Assembly: GCA_023395675.1 (NCBI GenBank)
Contig: JAEWYL010000069.1
Span: 1 to 40,087 of the forward strand
Source: Chloroflexota bacterium
GTDB taxonomy: Bacteria > Chloroflexota > Anaerolineae > Anaerolineales > UBA4823
Length of the DNA: 40,087 nucleotides
Direction of reading: 5' to 3'
The notes beneath the pieces are model-generated. The model saw nothing but the letters and a program-made list of their open reading frames with translations, was not told the origin of the DNA and did not search any database. Each line of letters starts with the position of its first letter. Position 1 is the stretch's first letter. Shown piece after piece: positions 24,595 to 32,511 of the stretch. A program made the translations under genes and the position numbers.

Positions 24595-26250
24595 TCAGCC
24601 TGCCGCCCTTTTGGGGCCAGAATGGTCAGCGATGCGGTTCAGGTCTTCCTGGATGGTCCGCGCAGCCCAGAGGGAGAGGGCTGCAATGGTCAGGGTGGGG
24701 TTGCCGGTGCCCACACTGGGGAAGAGGCCGCTGCCCAGCAGGAACAGGTTGGGGTGGTCGTGCGCGCGCTGCTGCGGGTCGGCCACGGAGGTCGCCGGGT
24801 CCGAGCCCATGCGGTAAGTGCCCATGACGTGCCCGGCGCCAAAATGCTCCGGGCTGTGCTCGATTGCGGTCGAGCGCATGGCGGCGAAGATGCGGTCGCA
24901 GACCTCGCGCGCTGCCGCCATGCCCTTGCGGGTATGCTCGTCCAGCCGGTAGTAGATCTGCGGGCGGGGAATGCCGATGGCGTCGAGCTGGTCAAACGCG
25001 GGGGTGATGCGATTCTCCGGGTCGGGCATCTGCTCGATCAGGTTGGCGAAGCGGTACTGCCGGGCGACCCGGTGGTTGAGCTCCTCCCGCAGGGTCCGCC
25101 CGCGGTAGCCTTCCGCCAGCAGCTCGCCTGCCAGCTCGATGGGGGTGATCCCCGGGAAGCTCCAGCCCTCCTCTCCGATGGCGATACGGAAAGCCGAATA
25201 TTCGCGCCGGAATTCCCCGTCGCGGTACTCCTCGATCCCGGCGTTCTCCAGCGGCGAGCGGTAGGGGAAGACCGGCTCCGCGGCCAGGGCCCAGGAGAGC
25301 TGCACCGGATGATCCATCAGGTTCCGCCCGACCATATCGCTGGTATTCGCAGCCCCGTTCGGCAGGGCGTCACTGCGGGAGATGAGCAGCAGTTTGGGGG
25401 TCTCCATGGCGTTGCCTGCCAGGACATAGATGCGCCCCAGGGCGCGGTGCTCGCTGCCGTCCGGCCTTTTGAAGCGGACGCCGGTCACCATCCCTTCCGC
25501 GCCGACCTCCACAAAATACGCCACCGCATTCTCCATCACCTGCGCGCCCAGGGCTTCGGCTTTCGTGGCGTGCACCGCCCCGTCATACTTGGCGCCGATG
25601 GGGCAGATGGGGACGCAGGTGGCGTTGCCGCAGCAGGGCGGGCGCCCGTCATAGGTTTGCGAATTGCGCGCCTGGGGGGTGAGGCGCACCTTCAACCCCA
25701 ATGGTTCCACCGCCAGGGCCAGCTGGCGGTCCAGATAGCTGAGCGGCAGAGGAGGCAGCGGGTAGGGGTCATTGCGCGGCGAACCGAGGTCGCTGTGTCC
25801 ATCCCCGGCGACCCCGAGCTCGACCTCGGCTTCGTGGTACCAGGGCTCCAGATCGTCGTAGGTGACCGGCCAGTCTTCTCCAACCCCATACAGGGTTTTG
25901 ATCCTGAAATCGTTCGGGATGTGGCGCAGGCAGGTCCCCAGCCAGTGCCAGGTGGTGCCGCCCACCCGCCTTTCGTAGGTGCTCCCGAAGGTGTCCGGGC
26001 CGGTCTGGATGTAGTAGCCGTCCCGCAGTGAAAGCACCGTCGGGCGTGGGGCGTGCGGTACGTCGGGGTAAGGGGATTCGGGCACTTTGGCTACCGCTTT
26101 ACGGTAGTTCTCCAGGGCCTCCGCCCGATTCACGCGCGGCCCGGCCTCCAGCACCAGCACCTGGACCCCGGCCTGGGCCAGCTTATAGGCAGCCAGCAGG
26201 CCCGCCACACCGGCGCCCACGATCACCACGTCGGCGTTGTAGTCTGTCAC
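24595..26250 (-). CDS. GMC-family FAD dehydrogenase with [3Fe-4S]-type Cys motif
   Basis: The 551-residue protein begins with a GTG start after GGGGAGAG, then the FAD-binding VVIVGAGVAGLLAAYKLAQAG. The C-terminal part has GAGHVMGTYRMG (catalytic His region) and GTGNPTLTIAALSLWAA (Asn of the His/Asn pair). A Cys set C206-C207-x4-C212-x3-C216 (CCGNATCVPIC) has the spacing of the iron-sulfur motif in direct-electron-transfer FAD glucose dehydrogenases of the Burkholderia type. It lacks a signal peptide, and the adjacent Tat-type lipoprotein could carry it out. Its start is 2 bases after that gene's stop. Likely oxidises a sugar, sugar acid or alcohol; the substrate is not visible. Confidence 0.93.
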   Translation of the reverse strand: MTDYNADVVIVGAGVAGLLAAYKLAQAGVQVLVLEAGPRVNRAEALENYRKAVAKVPESPYPDVPHAPRPTVLSLRDGYYIQTGPDTFGSTYERRVGGTTWHWLGTCLRHIPNDFRIKTLYGVGEDWPVTYDDLEPWYHEAEVELGVAGDGHSDLGSPRNDPYPLPPLPLSYLDRQLALAVEPLGLKVRLTPQARNSQTYDGRPPCCGNATCVPICPIGAKYDGAVHATKAEALGAQVMENAVAYFVEVGAEGMVTGVRFKRPDGSEHRALGRIYVLAGNAMETPKLLLISRSDALPNGAANTSDMVGRNLMDHPVQLSWALAAEPVFPYRSPLENAGIEEYRDGEFRREYSAFRIAIGEEGWSFPGITPIELAGELLAEGYRGRTLREELNHRVARQYRFANLIEQMPDPENRITPAFDQLDAIGIPRPQIYYRLDEHTRKGMAAAREVCDRIFAAMRSTAIEHSPEHFGAGHVMGTYRMGSDPATSVADPQQRAHDHPNLFLLGSGLFPSVGTGNPTLTIAALSLWAARTIQEDLNRIADHSGPKRAAG

Positions 26251-26252
26251 AG

Positions 26253-26897
26253 CTAAAACTCTCCCCTCGGGCGCTGGGCCCAAAAGCCAAACGAGCCGCA
26301 GATGGTGAGCGGTTTGGTAAATGTGAGCGACTTCCAGGCGAGCGAATCGACAAAAGTCGCCACCACCTGCTCCTCCCCCTCGCTGTAGACCCCGGTGTAC
26401 CACAGGGTGATGATCTGGTCCGCCAGGTCGCGCGTGCCCGCCTGGTCAAAAATCCCGCTCGCTTCCAGGGCTTCGAAATTTTCCGGAGCCTGCTCCCCCT
26501 GCAGCCCGGCCTGCTCGTACAGCTGCTCCAGCCCCGCTGCGCTGCCCGCATCTGCCTGCAGGCTGCGCAGGTACACCTGCCCCAGGCGTGGATCGAGGTC
26601 CTCGAAGCCGGTGAGCAGGCTGGAGAGCGCCATGAAGGGCTCCAACCCCTCCACCGCTGCGAGCGCCTCAGGATCAGCGCCAGCCGGGGGCATGGGGCTG
26701 GGGAGCAGATTGGCGGGTGTGGGGGTGGCGCGAAAATCGCCGGCCTGCCAGCCCTGCTCCTCCACCGTCCCGCAGGCTGCGAGCAGGCCTCCCGCCAGCG
26801 AAATGCCGGCTGCCCTCAGAAAGGCGCGCCGGCTGATGCGCGCGGGGGCCTGTGCTTGCTTTTCCTCTGACGTCTGGTGAGTGTCCTTTTCATCCAT
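26253..26897 (-). CDS. Tat-type lipoprotein, gluconate 2-dehydrogenase small-subunit family
   Basis: The 214-residue protein has a twin-arginine signal, SRRAFLRAAGISLAGG (R23-R24), followed by a lipobox with C42 (LLAAC), so it should be exported folded and lipid-anchored. The mature part resembles the gluconate 2-dehydrogenase subunit 3/FAD-GDH gamma subunit: LSSLLTGFEDLDPRLGQVY and the C-terminal LITLWYTGVYSEGEEQVV. In Burkholderia FAD-GDH this subunit acts as a hitchhiker and exports the catalytic chain. The GMC gene starts 2 bases downstream. Confidence 0.85.
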   Translation of the reverse strand: MDEKDTHQTSEEKQAQAPARISRRAFLRAAGISLAGGLLAACGTVEEQGWQAGDFRATPTPANLLPSPMPPAGADPEALAAVEGLEPFMALSSLLTGFEDLDPRLGQVYLRSLQADAGSAAGLEQLYEQAGLQGEQAPENFEALEASGIFDQAGTRDLADQIITLWYTGVYSEGEEQVVATFVDSLAWKSLTFTKPLTICGSFGFWAQRPRGEF

Positions 26898-26942
26898 CGG
26901 TACACCTGCAATAGTTTCGGAACCAGGGCGGCAGCCGCCGGC

Positions 26943-27395
26943 TCAGCGGTTGCCGGTCGTGAAGGGCCACAGGCCCCCGCGGTCGCGCCGCAGCTCGAAG
27001 AGATAGGCGGTCATATCGCGCGCGTCCCCCTCCTCGACCCCCATATCCGGCATCGCCGTCCCCGGTTCCACCTGCTGTGGGAACTGGATCCAGAAAATGA
27101 GGTTTTCCGGTTCGTTCTCCAGGGCTCCGGCGATATAGCGCCTGTCGCCCCAGTCGTTCAGCGGCGGGCCGACGGTGGCGTCGGCGTCCGGCACCCCGGG
27201 GATGGTATGGCAGGCGCCGCAGCCGTAGCTGACCAGGGCGCGCCGGCCGCGCTCCGCATCGCCACCGGGGACTGCGGGCGCGTTGTTGCGCTGGGTTTCG
27301 GTCTGGGCGCCGCAGGCGGATAGCAGCACGGCTGCGAGCAGGGCCCAGACCGCCCGGCGTGGATTCATGGACAGGGGGAGGGGTTTCAACATCAT
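26943..27395 (-). CDS. Monoheme cytochrome c lipoprotein
   Basis: The 150-residue protein has a signal sequence ending in a lipobox, LLSAC (C28), and one heme c motif C59-GA-C62-H63. Axial Met candidates are in TAMPDMGV. The mature domain is of normal size for a class I cytochrome c. Anchored outside the membrane, it is suited to carry electrons between the dehydrogenase and the oxidase. The ATG overlaps the ctaG stop as ATGA. A longer reading starting at 28430 runs antisense-like through ctaG in another frame and is not real. Confidence 0.88.
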   Translation of the reverse strand: MMLKPLPLSMNPRRAVWALLAAVLLSACGAQTETQRNNAPAVPGGDAERGRRALVSYGCGACHTIPGVPDADATVGPPLNDWGDRRYIAGALENEPENLIFWIQFPQQVEPGTAMPDMGVEEGDARDMTAYLFELRRDRGGLWPFTTGNR

Positions 27396-28327
27396 CCTTT
27401 TTCTTCCAATTTCAGCTCTCCAGCCGCCTGGTCCTCGCGCTCCATGGAGATCAACAGCGAACTGAAGAGCCAGAGCGCCCCGAACAGATAGACGACCCCG
27501 GCCGGGACCCACATCAGGGCCCCCGCAATCTGCTGGTCCTCCAGGGGGGTGAGCCCCCACAGCCCGGCCGCGGCCGACTGCCTGGGGTACCAGGCCTGGG
27601 GAGAGAAGGTGAGCAGGGCGCCCAGTAGGCCGCTCTGTAAGGCGGTGGTAAAGAGATATAGCAGGCGCCCTCCCAGCCCGAACTCCCGCTCGCCGTGCGG
27701 GTGAAGCAGCACCCACCAGAAGAGCAGGGAGGCGCCCAGAAAGCTGAGATGCTCTAGCGCGTGCAGGCGCTCGTCCACCAGGGCGGCCTGGTAGAGATCG
27801 GGGGCGTGCCAGAGCCAGAGCGCCAGGGCCTGAAGGCTCCAGGCTGCCAGGGGCCGGCGCAGGAATCTGCCGGCTGCGGCCAGGGGTACGAAGAGGCGCA
27901 GCCGGGCGAACAGCGGCCTGCGCCAGCGAGACGGCAGGCTCCAGGCTGGCAGAGCGGGAGGCAGCCCCAGGACCAGCAGCGGCGCGGCCACCAGCATGAG
28001 CAGGATGTGCTGGAGCATATGCGCCGAGAACAGCGCGCCGCTGAGCGCATCTAGCGGAGAGAGGAGCGCGAGCGCCAGCGCAGCCCAGCCGGCGGCGAAT
28101 GCCAGAGCCTGCCGGGCCGACACGCCCCGCCCCGCCCCTGCCGATTGCCAGACGGCCCGCAGGCCGCGCAGGTAGACAAAGCCCACCAGCCCCAGGCCCA
28201 GGAGCGGGCCGGCATCCCAATTCCAGGCCCCCCACAGGTCGTGCGGCGCGGGCGGCTGCCCCGGGTGCGCGGCGGCGCTCCCGGGGGTCGCCAAGTACAG
28301 CAGGAGCAGGCAGAATATCAACCGCAT
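27392..28327 (-). CDS. ctaG: Cytochrome c oxidase assembly protein, caa3-type CtaG
   Basis: The 311-residue protein has an N-terminal signal-like segment followed by seven hydrophobic segments. Family features include SAHMLQHILLMLVAAPLLVLG, a conserved His pair context in HMLQH, LWLWHAPDLYQAAL, and LHALEHLSFLGASLLFWWVLL. Bacillus-type CtaG is required for formation of active caa3 oxidase, probably at the copper-insertion stage. It overlaps the small membrane-protein gene upstream by 10 bases and the cytochrome gene downstream by 4, placing it firmly in the oxidase operon. Confidence 0.93.
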   Translation of the reverse strand: MRLIFCLLLLYLATPGSAAAHPGQPPAPHDLWGAWNWDAGPLLGLGLVGFVYLRGLRAVWQSAGAGRGVSARQALAFAAGWAALALALLSPLDALSGALFSAHMLQHILLMLVAAPLLVLGLPPALPAWSLPSRWRRPLFARLRLFVPLAAAGRFLRRPLAAWSLQALALWLWHAPDLYQAALVDERLHALEHLSFLGASLLFWWVLLHPHGEREFGLGGRLLYLFTTALQSGLLGALLTFSPQAWYPRQSAAAGLWGLTPLEDQQIAGALMWVPAGVVYLFGALWLFSSLLISMEREDQAAGELKLEEKG

Positions 28328-28692
28328 GATCCGAGCACCAGGATCGAGACCCCGTCCGCCAGGACAACCAGCGCCAGCAGCAGGTTGAACCAGAACCCGA
28401 CCATCCCCAGGAAGCGGGATCCGTATTCATCGCTTTCGCCCGTTCGCATCCGCCTCCAGGTCACCCGGCCCAGGTAGAGGTGGCCCAGCAGGGCGGCCAG
28501 GGTCAGCAGGATGACCACAAAGTTCAGGCTGCGGAGGCCCAGGATTTGCCCCGCCAGCAGCCCGGTCCTGCAGGCCGCTTCCACCAGCAGGTAGGCGCCG
28601 AAGTGGTAGAGGCTCCACAGGATCAGGGGGGCAAGCAGCAGCCAGGCCTGCCTGGGGCGAGAAGTCTTTTCGGTAAGATACGTTTCAGTCAT
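28318..28692 (-). CDS. Small three-helix membrane protein of the oxidase operon
   Basis: The 124-residue protein has three clear membrane segments (about residues 15-35, 54-74 and 96-119) and a basic loop, GRVTWRRMRTGESDEYG. No family is recognised. It starts 3 bases after the subunit I+III gene and overlaps ctaG by 10 bases, so it is very likely made with the oxidase. It could be a small oxidase subunit or an assembly factor; either is inference. It is not homologous by eye to subunit IV (CtaF). Confidence 0.75.
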   Translation of the reverse strand: MTETYLTEKTSRPRQAWLLLAPLILWSLYHFGAYLLVEAACRTGLLAGQILGLRSLNFVVILLTLAALLGHLYLGRVTWRRMRTGESDEYGSRFLGMVGFWFNLLLALVVLADGVSILVLGSCG

Positions 28693-28695
28693 CGT

Positions 28696-31275
28696 TCAGG
28701 TCAGAATTGGCGCCAGGACCAGCACGCCGAAGGTGATCAACCAGCCCAGGATCACCGCATACCAGAAAAGGGCGGCCAGCTCCACGCCGAGGTAGCGCCG
28801 GGCCGAATAATAGCCGCGCCAGGACCAGAACTGGACCACGGCGTTCATCACCAGCGCCAGGCCGGCCACGGCGATCATAAACCCGGAGAGAAGAAAGAAG
28901 ATCGAGGCATAGGCGTTGAAGGTCCAGCCGTAGTCGAGCTGGACCAGGGAGTACACCTGAACCCCCACAGCGGCCAGGCCCAGCAGGAAGGCCGCCGCCA
29001 GGCCGGCCCGCATGCGCCCGACCTCGTCCCTCATCAGCCGGCCGTGCGCCCAGCGCATGGCTGTCCCCCCCAGGATGAGCAGGGCCGAGCTGAGGATGGC
29101 GTAGGCCGGGACCGGGCGCGGTACCGTCTCCGGAGGCCAGGCGGGGTTCTGCAAGCGCAGGTAGAAGTAGCCCAGGAGCATACTGCCCAGGGCGATCAGG
29201 TAGATCAGGATCAGGAGCAGCATCCCGCCGCGCGCCACCGCCCGGCTACCGTGCTTGCGCACCTGCACCCCGTGCTCCCGTTCGAAGGCCTCGGCCTCTG
29301 CATCATCCTCCGGCAGCCTCTCGGGCCAGTGCCAGCCTATGATGGCCCCGAGCAGGATCAGCGCTCCGATCAGGGTCGCGGTATGCGCGCTCCAGATTTC
29401 GGAGGCGAAGATGATGATCAGGCCCACGGCGGCGATGAACGGCCAGATGGAAGGGCCGGATACCCGGAAGACCTCCAGCGGGCGGGCGTCCAGCGAAGAG
29501 GTGACCAGCGCCGCCCGCCAGTTCAGGGGCCAGCGCCCCAGGGCCTGCACCAGGTTCCGGGTGCGCGGCTCCCCCTCTGAAATATCACCCTGGTCCCAAA
29601 GCGGGTGCCGGCTGCGCACAATCGGCAGGACGGCGAACCCGTAGCTCGGCGGCGGAGAGGTCGCCGCCCATTCGAGAGAGTCAGCCTCCCAGGGGTTGTC
29701 GCCGGGGATTTCACCGCGCCGCATGCTGTAGAACAGATTGATGACAAAGATCAAGATACCCAGGGCCAGGATAAACGCGCCGATGGTGGAGACCAGGTTG
29801 TAGCCGTCCCAGCCCATATCCACCGGGTAGGTGTACACCCGGCGCGGCATGCCCAACAGGCCCAGGAAGTGCTGCGGGAAGAAGGCCAGGTTAAAACCGA
29901 TGAACATCAACCAGAAATTCCACTTCCCCAGCCGTTCGTCCAGCATGCGCCCGCCGAATTTGGGGAACCAGAAGTAAAAAGCGGCGAAGATTGGGAAGGT
30001 CACCCCGCCGATCAGCACATAGTGGAAATGCGCCACCACAAAATACGAGTCGTGCACCTGCCAGTCGAAGGGGATGGTGGCGACCATGACGCCGGTGATC
30101 CCGCCCAGCACGAACAGGACCAGGAACCCGATGGCGAAGAGCATGGGCGTGCGCAGCACCGGGCGGCCGGACCAGATGGTGGCCACGTAAGAGATGACCT
30201 GCACCCCGCTCGGGATGGCGATCATCACGCTGGCCGCCGCAAAGAAGGTCTGGGCGGCCGCCGGAAGCCCGGTGGTGAACATGTGGTGGGCCCAGATCCC
30301 GAAGCTGATCAGGCCGATGGCGAGCAGGCCGGTGACTACAAAAGGGTAGCCGACCAGCCTGCGGCGGGCGAAGACCGGGATAATCATGGAGATCATCCCC
30401 AGGGCTGGCAGGAGCTGGATATAGACCTCCGGGTGCCCGAAGATCCAGAACAGGTGCTGCCAGAGGAGCGGGTCGCCCCCGGTGGCGGGGTTGAAGAACT
30501 GGGTGCCGAACTGGCGGTCGAACTCGAGCATCCCGCTGCCCACCATGAGCGGGGTGAAGGCGAAGAGGATCATGAAGGCGGTGATGAGCATGGCCCAGGC
30601 GTAGAGGGGCATGCGGCTGATGCTCATTCCCGGGGCGCGCATGTTCAGGATCGAGATGATGATCTCGATCCCGAAGGCGATCGCCCCGATCTCGGACACG
30701 CCCAGGGCCAGAAGCCAGAAATCCATGCCCCTCTCGGGGGAGAAGATCTTATCGCTCAAGGGGGGGTAGGCGAACCAGCCTGCGTCGGGCACCGATTGAA
30801 AAAGAAAGCTGGAGTAAAAGAGCAGGCCGCCGAACAGGAAAATCCAGAAGCTGAATACCCCCAGGCGCGGAAAGGGCATTTCCCGGCTCCCCAGGATAAA
30901 GGGCAGCAGCAGGATGGCGAACCCCTCCAGGATGGGCACGGCGAAGAGGAACATCATGGTCGAGCCGTGCATGGTGAAGAACTGGTTGAAGGATTGGGGC
31001 GAGACGAAGTTGTTTTCGGGGCGGATCAGCTGGAGGCGGATCAGCAGCGCGTTCACGCCGCCCAGCAGAAAAAAGGTAAAGGCGGTAATCATCACGCGCC
31101 GCCCGAGCGCGTCGTTTTGCAGGGCCTTCAACCAGCCGATGAAGCCTGGCGGATCCTCCCAGGTGCGGTCCAGGGCCTCATGGACCGAACGCGGGATCGC
31201 ATCGGCAGAGGAAGGTTGGGTTTTCGGTCTGGCGGCGGGTTGTTCTCCGCCGGCCCGGTCCGCAGGAGTATCCAT
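28696..31275 (-). CDS. ctaD: Cytochrome c oxidase subunit I+III fusion, divergent
   Basis: The 859-residue protein joins a subunit I domain (about residues 50-545) to a subunit III-like domain (about 600-859). Heme and copper ligands are kept: H103 in TMHGSTMMF, H281 with E283 and Y285 in FGHPEVYIQ, H330-H331 in IWAHHMF, and H416/H418 in VAHFHYV. The K-channel lysine in the usual PTGVK is replaced by Q359 (PSGVQ). The D-channel entrance, usually GAPDMAFPR-xNN, reads GSREMPFPRLGV, with Glu in place of Asp and no Asn. The subunit III part lacks the usual HGLHV. I prefer ATG 31275, 8 bases after AGGGA, to the GTG six bases upstream. Terminal electron acceptor: O2. Confidence 0.94.
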   Translation of the reverse strand: MDTPADRAGGEQPAARPKTQPSSADAIPRSVHEALDRTWEDPPGFIGWLKALQNDALGRRVMITAFTFFLLGGVNALLIRLQLIRPENNFVSPQSFNQFFTMHGSTMMFLFAVPILEGFAILLLPFILGSREMPFPRLGVFSFWIFLFGGLLFYSSFLFQSVPDAGWFAYPPLSDKIFSPERGMDFWLLALGVSEIGAIAFGIEIIISILNMRAPGMSISRMPLYAWAMLITAFMILFAFTPLMVGSGMLEFDRQFGTQFFNPATGGDPLLWQHLFWIFGHPEVYIQLLPALGMISMIIPVFARRRLVGYPFVVTGLLAIGLISFGIWAHHMFTTGLPAAAQTFFAAASVMIAIPSGVQVISYVATIWSGRPVLRTPMLFAIGFLVLFVLGGITGVMVATIPFDWQVHDSYFVVAHFHYVLIGGVTFPIFAAFYFWFPKFGGRMLDERLGKWNFWLMFIGFNLAFFPQHFLGLLGMPRRVYTYPVDMGWDGYNLVSTIGAFILALGILIFVINLFYSMRRGEIPGDNPWEADSLEWAATSPPPSYGFAVLPIVRSRHPLWDQGDISEGEPRTRNLVQALGRWPLNWRAALVTSSLDARPLEVFRVSGPSIWPFIAAVGLIIIFASEIWSAHTATLIGALILLGAIIGWHWPERLPEDDAEAEAFEREHGVQVRKHGSRAVARGGMLLLILIYLIALGSMLLGYFYLRLQNPAWPPETVPRPVPAYAILSSALLILGGTAMRWAHGRLMRDEVGRMRAGLAAAFLLGLAAVGVQVYSLVQLDYGWTFNAYASIFFLLSGFMIAVAGLALVMNAVVQFWSWRGYYSARRYLGVELAALFWYAVILGWLITFGVLVLAPILT

Positions 31276-31429
31276 TTTCACTGTCCCTTAGCGGTTAATG
31301 CTAACTACAAGCGTAAGGACTGAATCTGGTGTGGCGAATGGATCGCCTTCAGCACACGATTCCCCCAAATTCAGCATTCAAAGTTTTTGCGAGACTGCAC
31401 CGAAATCGTGGTGCTTCGCGATAACTCGC
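31276..31429 (-). other. Spacer between oxidase subunit genes with hairpins
   Basis: The largest gap in the operon holds no gene. On the minus strand it contains GGCGA-TCCAT-TCGCC (31333-31347) and TTAGC-N7-GCTAA (31288-31304), the latter touching the AGGGA ribosome site of ctaD. There is no T-run. It might tune ctaD translation or processing. Confidence 0.3.
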
Positions 31430-32509
31430 TCACCGGAGGCTTTCCAGGTAGGTGAGCAGCGCGTTCAGCTCGGCCCCGGTCAAAGCCGTGGGGGGCATCA
31501 AATTACCCGGCTTGATGCTGTGCGGGTCGGAAATCCAGCCGCCCAGGCTGCCGCGGGTGTTCTCCAGCGCACCGGCGGCGAGGGTGCGCCGGCTGGCAAA
31601 ATGCGTCAGGTCGGGGCCCAGCTCACCGGTGGCGTTCGTACCCCGGACCGTATGGCAGTTGATACAGCCGGTCCTGAGAAATACCTGCTGGCCCTCGACT
31701 GCGGCCTCCTCCGCAGGCTGCTGCGCCGGCTGGGCCTGCTCATCCAGCCAGGACTGAAACTCTGCGGGAGGGACCGCAATCACCAGGAAGCGCATCTTGG
31801 CGTGCTGCACGCCGCAGTACTCTGCGCATTCACCCCAATATTCCCCGGCCTCATCGGCTTGCAGCCAGAAATTGGTGTAGATCCGGGGGTTGGCGTCCAT
31901 CTTTCCGTGGAGCTGAGGCACCCAAAAGCTGTGGATCACCTCATCCGAGGTCAGGCGCAGGCGTACCGGCTGCCCGACAGGGATGACGATCTCGTTGGCG
32001 CTGACAATCTGCCGGTCCGGGTAGTGCACCTCCCACCACCAGCGCCTGCCAACCACCTCGACCACCACTTCATCCGCCTCAGCGGGGATGGCCGTGGCGC
32101 GCAGAGTGTTCAGGGTGAAGCCGTACACGACCACCAGAATCAAAGCCGGGATGACCAGCCCGCCCCAGAGCATGACCCTGCGCCACCTGGGCTCATCCCG
32201 CTGATTGTGCTCCTCCCGGTCCTTGCGGCTGCGGAACAGGGCGAAGAGCAGCGCCGCCATCACCACGATATAAACCGCCGTGCCCAGCCAGAACAGCAGC
32301 CACCACAGGCTTTCGATGCGCGCTGCGGCCGGACCGCGGGCATCCAGGATCGACGGGACGGGGCGGCCGGACTGCCAGGCTGCCGAGCAGCCGCCGAGCA
32401 GCAGCGCGGAGCAAGCGATCAGGCTGGCCCTGCACAGCCGTTGAAAGCCGGGCTCTGAACCGGGCCATTTTCCAATGCGGGAGCCTCCCTGGCGTGGATT
32501 CGCGTTCAT
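31430..32509 (-). CDS. ctaC: Cytochrome c oxidase subunit II with fused cytochrome c (caa3 type)
   Basis: The 359-residue protein has a signal sequence with lipobox cysteine C41, two membrane segments (about 68-92 and 112-134), the CuA domain and a C-terminal cytochrome c. CuA ligands are H193, C228, E230, C232, H236 and M239 (WGECAEYCGVQHAKM). The heme motif is C282-IN-C285-H286, with Met in NLMPP as likely axial ligand. Fusion of a cytochrome to subunit II defines caa3 oxidases. I chose the ATG with AGGA 6 bases upstream; an ATG six bases earlier overlaps the PRC gene stop as ATGA, so the two genes are coupled either way. Confidence 0.95.
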   Translation of the reverse strand: MNANPRQGGSRIGKWPGSEPGFQRLCRASLIACSALLLGGCSAAWQSGRPVPSILDARGPAAARIESLWWLLFWLGTAVYIVVMAALLFALFRSRKDREEHNQRDEPRWRRVMLWGGLVIPALILVVVYGFTLNTLRATAIPAEADEVVVEVVGRRWWWEVHYPDRQIVSANEIVIPVGQPVRLRLTSDEVIHSFWVPQLHGKMDANPRIYTNFWLQADEAGEYWGECAEYCGVQHAKMRFLVIAVPPAEFQSWLDEQAQPAQQPAEEAAVEGQQVFLRTGCINCHTVRGTNATGELGPDLTHFASRRTLAAGALENTRGSLGGWISDPHSIKPGNLMPPTALTGAELNALLTYLESLR

Positions 32510-32511
32510 CC

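Noticed and set aside
27396..28430. Long N-terminal extension of the cytochrome c lipoprotein
   Set aside because: It overlaps the whole ctaG gene in another frame; the internal start gives a proper lipoprotein signal.
29605..31323. 572-residue plus-strand frame opposite the oxidase subunit I+III gene
   Set aside because: Antisense shadow; composition is His/Asp/Gly rich, as expected from the reverse strand of membrane-protein codons.
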